A DNA stretch of 28,445 nucleotides from Syntrophaceae bacterium UBA6112 (GTDB lineage Bacteria > Desulfobacterota > Syntrophia > Syntrophales > UBA5619), in the NCBI GenBank assembly GCA_002423465.1, contig DIWG01000012.1, positions 49,351-77,795 on the forward strand. Reading direction: 5' to 3'. Below the pieces are notes generated by a model. That model was not told where the DNA came from and did no database searches. It saw only the letters and a program-made list of their open reading frames with translations. The translations under genes were made by a program, and so were the position numbers. Every line of letters starts with the position of its first letter. The stretch's first letter is position 1. Shown piece after piece: positions 1-8,149 of this stretch.

Positions 1-646
1 GGTCGTGCGCGATGAAGAGGTAGGTCAGGTCAAATTCGTTCTGGAGGCGCTTCAGGAGATTGAGGATCTGCGCCCGAATGGATACATCCAGAGCTGAAAC
101 CGGTTCGTCGGCGATGATGAGCCGGGGGGTGAGAATCAATGCGCGCGCAATTCCGATCCTCTGTCTCTGCCCGCCGCTGAATTCATGCGGGTACCGCGTC
201 AACTGCTCTTCGTCGAGTCCGACGATGGACGCCAGTTCCCGCAGCCTCTTTTTCCCTTCGCCCCGCGCCGCCTGATGGTGAATGTACAAGGGTTCTTCAA
301 TGATCCCTCCCGCCGTCTTCCTGGGGTTGAGAGAGGAGTAGGGATCTTGAAAGATCATTTGAACCTTCCGGCGATATTCCTTGAGTACCCGACCTTTCCG
401 CACGGGAACTTCCTCACCCTCGTATCGGATCGACCCCGCAGTCGGTTCTTCAAGACGCATGATCATTCGGGCGAGAGTTGATTTTCCGCAACCGGATTCG
501 CCGACCAGGCCCAGGGTTTCACCATGATGGATCTGCAGTGTGATGCCGTCCACCGCCCGGATCACGCCCGCCCGTCGCGAGAGAAATCCCGCCGGCACAG
601 TAAAATGCTTCACCAACCCCTGGATATCGAGCAGGATATCATTCAA
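1..646 (-). CDS. peptide ABC transporter ATP-binding protein, OppF/DppF-like (3' end cut by window)
   Basis: This is one of the paired cytoplasmic ATPases that power oligopeptide or dipeptide import through an Opp/Dpp-type permease. The 215 visible residues hold a Walker A (GESGCGKST, about 49-57), a Q-loop (FQDP), the ABC signature (SGGQRQR, about 157-163), a Walker B (LIIADEP) and the switch histidine (AHD, about 214). The C-terminal oligopeptide-transporter extension lies beyond the window. I chose the TTG at 644-646, which overlaps the TGA of the preceding OppD-like gene and implies translational coupling; no ATG in this frame precedes the conserved region. Pairing with a second ATPase and with pepA supports peptide uptake. 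The exact substrate (oligopeptide, dipeptide or nickel) cannot be told from ATPases alone. Confidence 0.9.
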   Translation of the reverse strand, partial: MNDILLDIQGLVKHFTVPAGFLSRRAGVIRAVDGITLQIHHGETLGLVGESGCGKSTLARMIMRLEEPTAGSIRYEGEEVPVRKGRVLKEYRRKVQMIFQDPYSSLNPRKTAGGIIEEPLYIHHQAARGEGKKRLRELASIVGLDEEQLTRYPHEFSGGQRQRIGIARALILTPRLIIADEPVSALDVSIRAQILNLLKRLQNEFDLTYLFIAHD

Positions 647-1626
647 TGGTCTCTCCCATACAGCCAGCAGCGACAATCATGCCCGGGGACAATTTCCTCC
701 AGAGCAGGCGCTTGCTCCCGGCATACCTGGAAGACGTCCGGGCATCGGTCTTGAAAACGGCATGCCGCGGGAAGGTTATAAAGAGGCGGAACCGCACCGG
801 GGATGGCCTTTAAAAAGACATCTCTCCCGAACGATCCGTCTATGCGGGGAACGGAATTCATCAGGCCTTGGGTATACGGATGCAGGGGAGATGAAAAGAG
901 CTCCCGCACGGAGCCCTGTTCCACGATCTGGCCGGCATACATTACGGCGACGGTTTCCGCCGTTTCTGCGACAACGCCGAGATCATGGGTGATCAGGACC
1001 ACGGCGGCGCCCGTCTCCTCCCGAAGGCAACCGATCAAGTCGATCATCTGCGCCTGGATGGTCACATCGAGGGCGGTCGTCGGTTCGTCCGCCAGCATGA
1101 CGCGTGGGCGGCATGCCAGGGCAATGGCGATCATCACCCGCTGTCTCATACCGCCGCTCATTTGGTGTGGATAGTCCCATGCACGCTTTTCAGGGGAAGG
1201 GATCCCGACCATCCGGAGCATCTCCACGCTCTGTTGCAACGCATTACGATGGTCCATCCCCTGGTGGAGATGGATCACTTCAGCGATCTGCTCTCCGATT
1301 CGGAAGACAGGGTTCAGGGAGGTCATCGGCTCCTGGAAAATCATCGAGATCTCGCGTCCTCTGACCTTGCGCATCTCCTCTGTCGACAGGGAGAGGAGAT
1401 CGCGGCCTTTGAAAAGAACGCTTCCACAAACGATCCGTCCGGGGGGCATGGGAACCAGCCTGAGGATGGAGAGGGCCAGAACCGTCTTCCCGCAACCCGA
1501 TTCTCCGACCACTCCGACGGTCCGTCCCGCATCAACCCGTAGATCGACCCCGTCAACCGCACGGACGATTCCGCGCTCTGTCTCAAAATGGGTATGGAGA
1601 TTTCTGACTTCAAGAATCGCTTCCAT
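643..1626 (-). CDS. peptide ABC transporter ATP-binding protein, OppD/DppD-like
   Basis: This 327-residue ATPase is the partner of the OppF-like subunit and would drive peptide import at the inner membrane. It shows Walker A (GESGCGKT, about 41-48), a Q-loop (FQEP), the ABC signature (MSGGMRQR, about 156-163), Walker B (VMLADEP) and the H-loop (LITHD, about 211-215). The C-terminal extension with spaced cysteines (CRFQDRCPDVFQVC) is typical of the oligopeptide/dipeptide ATPase family. The ATG at 1624-1626 begins right before the conserved N-terminal strand; the frame stays open upstream into pepA, but that part has no family similarity. The gene lies 29 nt after pepA and overlaps the OppF-like gene. 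Permease and binding-protein genes are not in the window. Confidence 0.92.
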   Translation of the reverse strand: MEAILEVRNLHTHFETERGIVRAVDGVDLRVDAGRTVGVVGESGCGKTVLALSILRLVPMPPGRIVCGSVLFKGRDLLSLSTEEMRKVRGREISMIFQEPMTSLNPVFRIGEQIAEVIHLHQGMDHRNALQQSVEMLRMVGIPSPEKRAWDYPHQMSGGMRQRVMIAIALACRPRVMLADEPTTALDVTIQAQMIDLIGCLREETGAAVVLITHDLGVVAETAETVAVMYAGQIVEQGSVRELFSSPLHPYTQGLMNSVPRIDGSFGRDVFLKAIPGAVPPLYNLPAACRFQDRCPDVFQVCREQAPALEEIVPGHDCRCWLYGRDH

Positions 1627-1655
1627 GTAAGTCAGTCCACTTTCTCCCCTCCCCG

Positions 1656-3167
1656 TTATTTTTCCGTTGCCCGATACCAGTTGCGCAGAAACTGGATCAG
1701 AAGGCGAACCCCAACCCCTGATGCGCCCTTGGGGATGTACGGTTTTTCCTTTGTGAGCCAGGCGGGACCGGCGATGTCCAGATGGACCCAGGGATAACCG
1801 CCGGTGAATTTGCTTAAGAATGCTGCCGCCGTGATGGCCCCGCCCGCCCTGCCGCAGGAATTCTTGTAGTCCGCGGCATCGCCCTTGATGAGCTCGTGAT
1901 ACTCTTCCCAGAGCGGCAGCTCCCACACCTTTTCCCCCGTGTAATCGGCGGCCTCTCGGATCTCTCGTTTCAGATCGTCATCCGTTCCCATCATCCCGAT
2001 CGTGTGATCGCCCAAGGCTACGACGCAGGCTCCCGTGAGAGTCGCCAGGTCGATGATCACGGCGGGCTTGAACCGGCTGGCGTAGGTCAGGGCATCCGCA
2101 AGAATCAGGCGTCCTTCGGCGTCGGTCGAAACGACTTCGATTGTCTGGCCCGAGAGGGATTTAAGAATATCGCCCGGTTTATAGGCCTTCCCGCCCGGGA
2201 GGTTCTCCGTAGCCGGGACGATCCCGATCAAGTTCACCGGCAGACCGAGTTCCGCCGTAGCCCGAACGGTCGCAATCACTGCCGCCCCGCCCGCCATGTC
2301 CGTCTTCATCTGGTCCATCTTTTCGGACGCCTTGATAGAGATCCCGCCGCTGTCGAAGGTTATCCCCTTACCGACCAGGGCGACGACCGGGCTGGATTTC
2401 TTCCCGCCGCGGTATTCGAGAATGATCAACTGGGGCGGTTCGGCGCTGCCCCGTGCCACCGCCAGGAAGGCATTCATCCCAAGTTCCTTCATCTGGCCTG
2501 CATCGAGCACCGTACAGCGGATGTTCTTTCCCTTGGCACTTTCCCGGGCCTCGGTTGCAAGATCCGACGGGGTCATCTCATTGGACGGCGTGGAAACGAT
2601 ATCCCGTGCAAAGTTTGTTGCCTCTGCGATGATTTCAGCTGTTTTAACCGCAGTCCGGATGACCTTGTAGATCGCATCATCCTGCTCCAAGATCGTCAGC
2701 CCCGAAAGCTCGTCTTCTCGCTCCCGATCGACGGTCTTGAAGGGCAAGAACCGGTATAGGCCAAGAATAACCCCCTCTACGACCGTTTCGGCCATTCGTT
2801 CCATCGGCAGGTCAGTATGGGTGATATTTACGGAGGTTGAGAATTCTGCGATATTCTGGGAGCGGATCTGCTGCGCCGCTTTTGCAAACGCGCCCCGCAG
2901 ACGGTCTGATGAAAAATCGAATCTTTTCCCCAAACCCACGAGGAGGATCCGTTTGACCGGAATGTTCCCCCGGGTATAGAGCAAGGCGGTCTGGTTCACA
3001 CGGCCTGTAAAATCACCCATACGGATGATCTCCCCAATCTGACCGCCGCTCCGCTGATCCAAGAGGGCGGCAATCTCATCCAAACCCGTTTCACCCTCAA
3101 AGAGCGCGACTACCGCCGCTTCGGTCGCATGTTCCGCCAAACTGCCTTTTCTGACATGAATCTTCAT
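1656..3167 (-). CDS. pepA: leucyl aminopeptidase (M17 family, PepA-like)
   Basis: This cytosolic dinuclear-metal aminopeptidase removes N-terminal residues from peptides. The 503-residue length fits the M17 family. The metal/active-site segment VGKGITFDSGGISIK (from about 265) supplies the catalytic and metal-binding lysine and aspartate, followed by an Asp in KTDMAGG (about 290) and the signature TDAEGRL (about 348-354). The residue before the signature is Ser, where many homologues have Asn (NTDAEGRL). The ATG at 3165-3167 has GGAGG five bases upstream; an in-frame GTG at 3179 is less likely. The gene sits immediately upstream of two peptide-importer ATPases on the same strand, so imported peptides are a plausible substrate pool. 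A terminator after tRNA-Cys separates it from the upstream transcript; I could not identify its own promoter with confidence. Confidence 0.96.
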   Translation of the reverse strand: MKIHVRKGSLAEHATEAAVVALFEGETGLDEIAALLDQRSGGQIGEIIRMGDFTGRVNQTALLYTRGNIPVKRILLVGLGKRFDFSSDRLRGAFAKAAQQIRSQNIAEFSTSVNITHTDLPMERMAETVVEGVILGLYRFLPFKTVDREREDELSGLTILEQDDAIYKVIRTAVKTAEIIAEATNFARDIVSTPSNEMTPSDLATEARESAKGKNIRCTVLDAGQMKELGMNAFLAVARGSAEPPQLIILEYRGGKKSSPVVALVGKGITFDSGGISIKASEKMDQMKTDMAGGAAVIATVRATAELGLPVNLIGIVPATENLPGGKAYKPGDILKSLSGQTIEVVSTDAEGRLILADALTYASRFKPAVIIDLATLTGACVVALGDHTIGMMGTDDDLKREIREAADYTGEKVWELPLWEEYHELIKGDAADYKNSCGRAGGAITAAAFLSKFTGGYPWVHLDIAGPAWLTKEKPYIPKGASGVGVRLLIQFLRNWYRATEK

Positions 3168-3308
3168 ATCCGCCTCCACGGGAGGGATTCCGCTCCGGAC
3201 CCTTTGTTGTCTTGATCAAACCGCCGCCCTGCGCATTGCAGTTTTTTTGAGCGCCCTTAGGCCATGATTTGCCGGCATTTGAAAAAAGGCGTCTTTAAAC
3301 GGTGCACA

Positions 3309-3345
3309 AGAAAAAAGGGGCAAGCCGATAATCGCTGCCCCCTTT
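3309..3345 (-). terminator. Rho-independent terminator after tRNA-Cys
   Basis: On the minus strand, seven bases past the CCA end of tRNA-Cys, AAAGGGGGCAGC and GGCTTGCCCC can form a GC-rich hairpin around a GATTATC loop. It is followed directly by a run of six T. This should end the tRNA-Gly/tRNA-Cys transcript and insulate pepA. Confidence 0.8.
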
Positions 3346-3351
3346 GCCGTC

Positions 3352-3427
3352 TGGAGGCGGCATCCGGATTTGAACCGGAGAATAACGGTTTTGCAGACCG
3401 CTGCCTTAGCCACTTGGCTATGCCGCC
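3352..3427 (-). tRNA. tRNA-Cys (anticodon GCA)
   Basis: The 76-base minus-strand sequence folds as a cloverleaf. The acceptor stem is GGCGGCA paired with TGCCGCC, the anticodon loop is CTGCAAA (anticodon GCA), and the T-arm is CCGGTTCAAATCCGG. The discriminator is T, as expected for tRNA-Cys, and the CCA end is encoded. It lies 15 nt after tRNA-Gly and is presumably processed from the same transcript. Confidence 0.97.
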
Positions 3428-3442
3428 GCTAATGAAAAAAAA

Positions 3443-3517
3443 TGGAGCGGGCGAACGGATTTGAACCGTCGACGTCCACCTTGGCAAGGTGGCACTCTAC
3501 CACTGAGTTACGCCCGC
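3443..3517 (-). tRNA. tRNA-Gly (anticodon GCC)
   Basis: This 75-base minus-strand cloverleaf has acceptor stem GCGGGCG paired with CGCCCGC. The anticodon stem CCACC/GGTGG holds loop TTGCCAA (anticodon GCC). The T-arm carries TTCAAAT, the discriminator is T and CCA is encoded. It is the first gene of a two-tRNA unit read from the promoter at 3538-3565. A Gly-Cys tRNA pair beside pgsA matches the pgsA-glyW-cysT-leuZ order known in E. coli. Confidence 0.97.
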
Positions 3518-3537
3518 TCAGATCATGATGGGGCGTG

Positions 3538-3565
3538 ACTATAACAAATAAAAACCGTTTGTCAA
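3538..3565 (-). promoter_or_regulatory. sigma70-type promoter of the tRNA-Gly/tRNA-Cys unit
   Basis: The minus strand reads TTGACA, 16 bases, then TATAGT, ending about 20 bases before the mature tRNA-Gly. Both hexamers are near consensus. The stretch just after the -10 box (CACGCCCC) is GC-rich, as in the discriminators of stringently controlled stable-RNA promoters; that regulatory reading is inference. Confidence 0.82.
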
Positions 3566-3685
3566 TAAAAAACTTCCCCCTTTTCACGACCCGTAATGGT
3601 CGGAATATATTAGTAGTTTATGACATTATTCCTTATAGTTGCATGCATGCTGCCCACCGCCGGAAACGAGACGGAAGGACGGATT

Positions 3686-4294
3686 TCAGCCTTTCGGCAG
3701 GATGCTGGTCCGGTAAAATTTAAGGAAGTAATCGATCCCGGAGGTTACTGTAAGGATCAGGGCGATGTACAGAATAATCATGCCGACCGCATGGGCATCC
3801 ACACCGAATAACGGGTAATGGATCATGAGCGCCGAAACGGCGAAAATCTGGCAGAGGGTTTTACGCTTCCCCAGCGGACTGGCCTGGATGATCATCCCGT
3901 CCGAGGAGGCGATGTTGCGGATGCCGTCCACGGCAAAATCCCGGATGATAATGATGGCAACGATCCAGGCGGGAATGCGTCCGATGGGTATCATCAGGAT
4001 CATCCCCGTGTTGACGATCAGCTTGTCGGCGATCGGATCGAGGAACTTGCCCATGGTGGTAACGATCTGATATTTTCTTGCAATATATCCGTCCAGCAGA
4101 TCGGTTAGGGCTGCCGCGATGAAGAGGATTGCAATGACGAGGCTCATTTTGGATCCCGGGGAAAAGAGGAGACCAAAAAGCACGGGGATCACCCCAATCC
4201 GGATCATCGAGATTGTATTGGGGAGGTTGAAAACATCCCTCTTCTCTTCCGGGATGGGCAAGCGGTCAAACGAACGTTTCAGAAAATCGATCAT
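3686..4294 (-). CDS. pgsA: CDP-diacylglycerol--glycerol-3-phosphate 3-phosphatidyltransferase
   Basis: This integral membrane enzyme transfers a phosphatidyl group from CDP-diacylglycerol to glycerol-3-phosphate, the committed step to phosphatidylglycerol and cardiolipin. The 202-residue protein carries the full CDP-alcohol phosphatidyltransferase signature, D-x2-D-G-x2-A-R-x8-G-x3-D-x3-D (about residues 65-90), and several hydrophobic helices. The N-terminal FNLPNTISMIRI is typical of PgsA. The ATG at 4292-4294 is preceded by GAGGAG about ten bases upstream; a GTG 18 bases earlier would place that ribosome site inside the gene. It is the last protein gene of the long minus-strand array, 17 nt after the small YHS-like gene, and precedes the tRNA unit. 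Confidence 0.95.
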   Translation of the reverse strand: MIDFLKRSFDRLPIPEEKRDVFNLPNTISMIRIGVIPVLFGLLFSPGSKMSLVIAILFIAAALTDLLDGYIARKYQIVTTMGKFLDPIADKLIVNTGMILMIPIGRIPAWIVAIIIIRDFAVDGIRNIASSDGMIIQASPLGKRKTLCQIFAVSALMIHYPLFGVDAHAVGMIILYIALILTVTSGIDYFLKFYRTSILPKG

Positions 4295-4311
4295 CGCGGG
4301 GGATCTCCTCA

Positions 4312-4584
4312 CTATCCCACCTTTTGATACTGTTCAAGACATTTCCTGGAGCAGAAATAGACCTTCTTCCCGTCGATCTCCGCTCTAACGGCCTGGCTCA
4401 CGGGAACGTATGCATGACATTGAGGATCTTCCACCAGTTCTTCGCCGGCGTCCGGAGTTTGGATCTTTGCCGGACGGGGCTTTCCACCAACTGCCGGAAA
4501 GCCCTTCCGGATCAACTTGAACAGGAGATAAATCACAATCATGCCGATGACCAACCTGAGTATCATCTCTGTCTTGCCTCTCAT
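4312..4584 (-). CDS. small membrane-anchored YHS/TRASH-like putative metal-binding protein
   Basis: This 90-residue protein has one predicted transmembrane segment near the N-terminus (about 7-25). A basic/proline linker leads to a C-terminal module with three cysteines at about 56, 78 and 82 (DPQC, then YFCSRKC). That pattern resembles YHS/TRASH-type metal-binding domains and small PP0621-like proteins found in many Proteobacteria; the function is not established. The ATG at 4582-4584 has GGAAG about eight bases upstream; a GTG 15 bases earlier is possible. It starts two bases after the folK stop, so it is probably co-translated with folK. Confidence 0.75.
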   Translation of the reverse strand: MRGKTEMILRLVIGMIVIYLLFKLIRKGFPAVGGKPRPAKIQTPDAGEELVEDPQCHAYVPVSQAVRAEIDGKKVYFCSRKCLEQYQKVG

Positions 4585-4586
4585 CG

Positions 4587-5129
4587 TCACTTCTTCCACG
4601 GCTGATCAGCCGCATACCGTTCATTCGCCGGTTTTTTCGTTGGGCAACGCTCGACGAGACCCGGGTCCGTCATGCGGTCCAGCAGGCCGCGGATGGAGAC
4701 GCCAAAGCCCGGATGAATTGCATAGGAAGCGAGTTCGCAAAGCGGTTCCAGGACAAAACGGCGCCGGTGCATTTCCGGATGGGGGATGTTCAACCCTTGC
4801 TCCGCAACAACCTGCTGACCGTAGAGGAGAAGATCCAAATCGATTACCCGCGGCCCCCATCGCGGACCATCCAACCGCCCCATCTTCCGTTCAATCTCCT
4901 TCAATACTTCGAGAAGATTCCGGGGAGACAGTTCCGTCCGAATTTCAGCGACGGCATTGATAAACCAGGGCTGATCCTCCGGACCGACCGGCTCCGTCCG
5001 GTATAGGGATGAACGGCGGAGAACCCGGATTCCGGAAGCTGTATCCATGCGCCGAAACGCCTCCCGACATTGGGCGGCAGGATCTAACCTGTTGGAGCCG
5101 ATCCCGACAAAGGCGATGATTCCCCCCAC
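4587..5129 (-). CDS. folK: 2-amino-4-hydroxy-6-hydroxymethyldihydropteridine pyrophosphokinase
   Basis: HPPK transfers pyrophosphate from ATP to 6-hydroxymethyl-dihydropterin in folate synthesis. The protein shows the N-terminal FVGIGSN strand-loop, the pterin-loop region SSLYRTEPVG and the HPPK signature RWGPRVIDLDLLLYG, which carries the two Mg-binding aspartates (about 97 and 99). I chose the GTG at 5127-5129 because GGAGAAAGG sits just upstream and it places the first strand at the usual distance. An ATG at 5157-5159 would add ten residues and has only a weak ribosome site. With the GTG start the protein is 180 residues. It lies 43 nt after dapB; no other folate gene is in the window. Confidence 0.9.
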   Translation of the reverse strand: MGGIIAFVGIGSNRLDPAAQCREAFRRMDTASGIRVLRRSSLYRTEPVGPEDQPWFINAVAEIRTELSPRNLLEVLKEIERKMGRLDGPRWGPRVIDLDLLLYGQQVVAEQGLNIPHPEMHRRRFVLEPLCELASYAIHPGFGVSIRGLLDRMTDPGLVERCPTKKPANERYAADQPWKK

Positions 5130-5172
5130 CCTTTCTCCGTACGGCGAAGGGTATTTCATTGATCCACACCCG

Positions 5173-5982
5173 CTACCTCGCCCTCAGACCGAGGACATCC
5201 TGCATGTCGTAGAGACCGTTTTCCCGGCCGACGACCCAGAGGGCGGCCCGGATCGCACCGCGAGCAAAATTGTCCCGGCTGTTGGCTCTGTGGATGAATT
5301 CAAGCCGTTCCCCCATCCCACCAAAAATGACCGTGTGTTCGCCGACGATATCCCCGGCCCGGAGCGTCTGAATCCCGATCTCCGATCTCGTTCGCTCTCC
5401 GATCATCCCCTTGCGGCTGTAAACGCCGACCTTTTCCAGATCGCGTCCGAGACTTTCCGCGATCACCTGGGCCATCTTGATGGCCGTTCCGCTCGGCGCA
5501 TCCTTCTTCAGATGATGGTGCGCCTCGACGATCTCCACATCGTAGTCGTCGCCGAGGATTCCGGCGACATCCGCGAGGACTTTGAACATGACGTTCACAC
5601 CTACGCTCATGTTTGGCGTGAGGACGCAGCGGACCGATGGGGACAGTTCACGAGCCCGATTCATCTCTTCCGCGGTAAATCCAGTACTCCCGATTACGAT
5701 CCCTTTTCCCTTCGCTGCCGCGATCTCCAGATGGCCCGCGGAAACCTCATGGGAAGTAAAATCGATCACAACGTCGCCACGGTCAATGCAGCCGGCGAGA
5801 GAATCCCCGATCAGAATGCCCGTCCGGCCGAGGCCCAACCCCTCGCCCACATCCTCACCGACGGCGGGATGTCCTTTCCGTTCCACGGCGCCAGCCAGTT
5901 CGATCCCGGCGATCTGCTGAATGAGGCTGACAATTCGTCCCCCCATCCGGCCTCCGGCGCCCGTCACGATGACCTTGATCAT
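5173..5982 (-). CDS. dapB: 4-hydroxy-tetrahydrodipicolinate reductase
   Basis: DapB reduces the DapA product with NAD(P)H to tetrahydrodipicolinate, in the lysine and diaminopimelate pathway. The 269-residue length is normal. The N-terminal VTGAGGRMG (about 6-14) is the dinucleotide-binding loop, and EAHHHLKKDAPSGTA (about 153-167) holds the catalytic histidine/lysine signature. The ATG at 5980-5982 follows a G-rich ribosome site (AAGGGGGACGG), and the gene starts 12 nt after the dapA stop, so the two are co-transcribed. It sits downstream of lysA and dapA in one direction. Confidence 0.97.
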   Translation of the reverse strand: MIKVIVTGAGGRMGGRIVSLIQQIAGIELAGAVERKGHPAVGEDVGEGLGLGRTGILIGDSLAGCIDRGDVVIDFTSHEVSAGHLEIAAAKGKGIVIGSTGFTAEEMNRARELSPSVRCVLTPNMSVGVNVMFKVLADVAGILGDDYDVEIVEAHHHLKKDAPSGTAIKMAQVIAESLGRDLEKVGVYSRKGMIGERTRSEIGIQTLRAGDIVGEHTVIFGGMGERLEFIHRANSRDNFARGAIRAALWVVGRENGLYDMQDVLGLRAR

Positions 5983-5994
5983 GATCCGTCCCCC

Positions 5995-6870
5995 TTACCC
6001 GATCAATCCATAATCCTGCATGACTTTTTTCAACACCGCGTGATTCTTTTCCGTCATATTACAGAGCGGCAGACGCGTCTCCGCCTCAATCTTTCCCATC
6101 ATCGCGAGCGCCGCCTTCACCGGGGTCGGGTTCGTTTCGATAAAAAGGGCGTCGATCAGGGGGCTCATCCGGTAATGGAACCGACGCGCCTTTTCGAGAT
6201 CGCCGGCCGCAAAGGCATCGACCAGCTCCGCCATATCTCCCGGAACCACGTTGGAAATGACGGAGATGACACCCTTCCCGCCGATGGCGAGGAGGGCAAG
6301 CGTGAAAATGTCGTCTCCCGAAAGGACTGAAAAATCCGGTCCGCACAGATCGATCACGTCGCTCATCTGTTTCAATGAACCGGATGCCTCCTTGACACCG
6401 ACAACGTTCGGGATTTTCGCCAGTCGTGCCAACGTCTCCGGCAGCATATTCGTTCCCGTCCGTCCTGGGATGTTGTAGACGACGATGGGGATCGGAACCG
6501 CTTCGGCAATCGTCCGGTAATGCAGATAGAGACCTTCCTGCGTCGGGCGGTTGTAATAGGGGCAGACCAGCAGAGCGGCATCAGCCCCTGCCTCCCAGGC
6601 ATGCTTCGTCAGCCGAAGCGCCTCAGCCGTGCTGTTGGAGCCGGTCCCGGCAATGACCGGCACCCGCTTTTTCACCTCATCGATGGCGATTTCAATCACC
6701 CGGTCATGCTCCTCATGGGAAAGCGTGGTCGATTCGCCCGTTGTCCCGCAGGGTGCAATGCCGTCCGTCCCGGCAACAATCTGTTCTTCGATCAAGCGGC
6801 GGAAAGCCTCTTCATCCACTTTTCCGTTCCTGAACGGCGTTACAATTGCAACGATAGCTCCTCCGAGCAT
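5995..6870 (-). CDS. dapA: 4-hydroxy-tetrahydrodipicolinate synthase
   Basis: DapA condenses pyruvate with aspartate semialdehyde through a Schiff base, opening the diaminopimelate/lysine branch. The 291-residue protein is a TIM-barrel of the DHDPS/NAL family. The visible active-site residues are the GTTGES motif (about 42-47), the catalytic tyrosine in CPYYNRP (about 132), the substrate-binding Arg in IPGRTG (about 137) and the Schiff-base lysine in GVKEASG (about 160). The ATG at 6868-6870 has GGAGGGG just upstream. It lies 19 nt after lysA and 12 nt before dapB. Confidence 0.97.
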   Translation of the reverse strand: MLGGAIVAIVTPFRNGKVDEEAFRRLIEEQIVAGTDGIAPCGTTGESTTLSHEEHDRVIEIAIDEVKKRVPVIAGTGSNSTAEALRLTKHAWEAGADAALLVCPYYNRPTQEGLYLHYRTIAEAVPIPIVVYNIPGRTGTNMLPETLARLAKIPNVVGVKEASGSLKQMSDVIDLCGPDFSVLSGDDIFTLALLAIGGKGVISVISNVVPGDMAELVDAFAAGDLEKARRFHYRMSPLIDALFIETNPTPVKAALAMMGKIEAETRLPLCNMTEKNHAVLKKVMQDYGLIG

Positions 6871-6889
6871 AGCCCCTCCTTGTATTTCA

Positions 6890-8149
6890 TTATGTGTTCA
6901 AAAAATCAGGGATCTCTTCCCCCCGGATCAGGTCTTCGCAGCTTTCCCGCTTGCGGATAACATACCATTGTTCATCCCTGACCAGGATTTCCGGAATCCG
7001 TGGACGGGAATTGTAATTGGACGACATGGTAAAACCATAGGCGCCGGCGCTCATCACCGCGAGGATCTCACCTCGATCGAGGGCGGGCATCCGTCGCCCC
7101 TTCGCTAGAAAATCGCCGGATTCACAGATCGGGCCGACGACATCCGCTGTGATGTTCTGCCTTTTCCTCTGAATCACCGGCTGGATCTGATGGTAGGAAC
7201 CATAGAGGCTGGGGCGGAGCAGGTCATTCATTCCCGCATCGACGATCAGGAATCGCTTTCCTTCGTTCTCTTTGGTGTAGAGAACCCGGGTCACCAGAAT
7301 CCCGGCATTGCCGACGATCACCCGGCCGGGTTCGAAGATGAAGTTACAGTGCAGATTTTTGGACGCATCGATAATCGCTCGGGCATATTCCGAAGGTTGC
7401 GGCGGGATCTCCTGATCATAGGTGATTCCCAGTCCTCCGCCGAGATCGAGATATCGAATCGCGATCCCCTCTTCCCGAAGCTGTCCAACCAGTATTTTTA
7501 GGCGTTCAAGCGCGTCGATGAAGGGAGATATCTTCGTGACTTGAGAACCGATATGGCAGCTCACCCCCTTGATGTCCAGATGCTTCAGAACGGAGGCATG
7601 CCTGTAGGCAACGAGGGCCGCTTCGATGTCGATCCCGAATTTGTTCTCCTTGAGGCCGGTGGAGATGTGGGGATGTGTCTCAGGATCAACGTCCGGGTTC
7701 ACCCGGAGGCCGATCCCCGCCCGGACGCCCAGTATCCCTGCTCGTTTGTTGATCGCCTCCAACTCCTGAAGAGATTCGACATTGAACATCAGGATGCCGG
7801 TTTTAAGGGCATAATCAATTTCATCCTCCCTTTTACCCACCCCGGAATAGACGATTTTCCCCGGATCGACACCGGCCTTCAGGGCGCGGTAGAGTTCCCC
7901 CCCGGAGACGAGATCCACTCCTCCCCCCTCCCGGGCGAAGAGTTTCAGGATCGCCGTGTTCGAATTGGCCTTGACCGCAAAACAGACAATGTGAGGAACC
8001 TCCGCAAAGGCCCTGTCGAAAACCCGGAAGTGGTGCTGGAGTGTCCGGTGGCTGTAGAGATAGAATGGCGTTCCCGCATCCCGGGCAATCCGCTCAACCG
8101 GAACCTCTTCGCAGTAGAGGGCTTGATCTTGATAGTGAAAATAATTCAT
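6890..8149 (-). CDS. lysA: diaminopimelate decarboxylase
   Basis: LysA is a PLP enzyme that decarboxylates meso-diaminopimelate to lysine. The 419-residue protein is an alanine-racemase-fold decarboxylase. The PLP lysine lies in CFAVKANSN (about 60), and HIGSQ, the glycine-rich GGGLGI, EPGR and a late CESGD active-site motif are all present. The ATG at 8147-8149 has AAAGGGA just before it; a further in-frame ATG 27 bases upstream is not preferred. It is 37 nt after a small lipoprotein gene and 19 nt before dapA. A lipoprotein-lysA neighbourhood is common in Proteobacteria. Confidence 0.97.
   Translation of the reverse strand: MNYFHYQDQALYCEEVPVERIARDAGTPFYLYSHRTLQHHFRVFDRAFAEVPHIVCFAVKANSNTAILKLFAREGGGVDLVSGGELYRALKAGVDPGKIVYSGVGKREDEIDYALKTGILMFNVESLQELEAINKRAGILGVRAGIGLRVNPDVDPETHPHISTGLKENKFGIDIEAALVAYRHASVLKHLDIKGVSCHIGSQVTKISPFIDALERLKILVGQLREEGIAIRYLDLGGGLGITYDQEIPPQPSEYARAIIDASKNLHCNFIFEPGRVIVGNAGILVTRVLYTKENEGKRFLIVDAGMNDLLRPSLYGSYHQIQPVIQRKRQNITADVVGPICESGDFLAKGRRMPALDRGEILAVMSAGAYGFTMSSNYNSRPRIPEILVRDEQWYVIRKRESCEDLIRGEEIPDFLNT

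Noticed and set aside
3216..3487. Short frames on both strands at the tRNA genes
   Set aside because: They overlap the tRNA-Cys and tRNA-Gly genes and the terminator; chance frames.
3572..3612. Hairpin CGACC-ATTACG-GGTCG as a terminator for pgsA
   Set aside because: The stem is short and the T run is about 16 bases away on the minus strand, so it is not a canonical terminator.
5047..6330. 427-codon plus-strand open frame
   Set aside because: Antisense to folK, dapB and dapA, all firmly identified; the composition is typical of a shadow frame.
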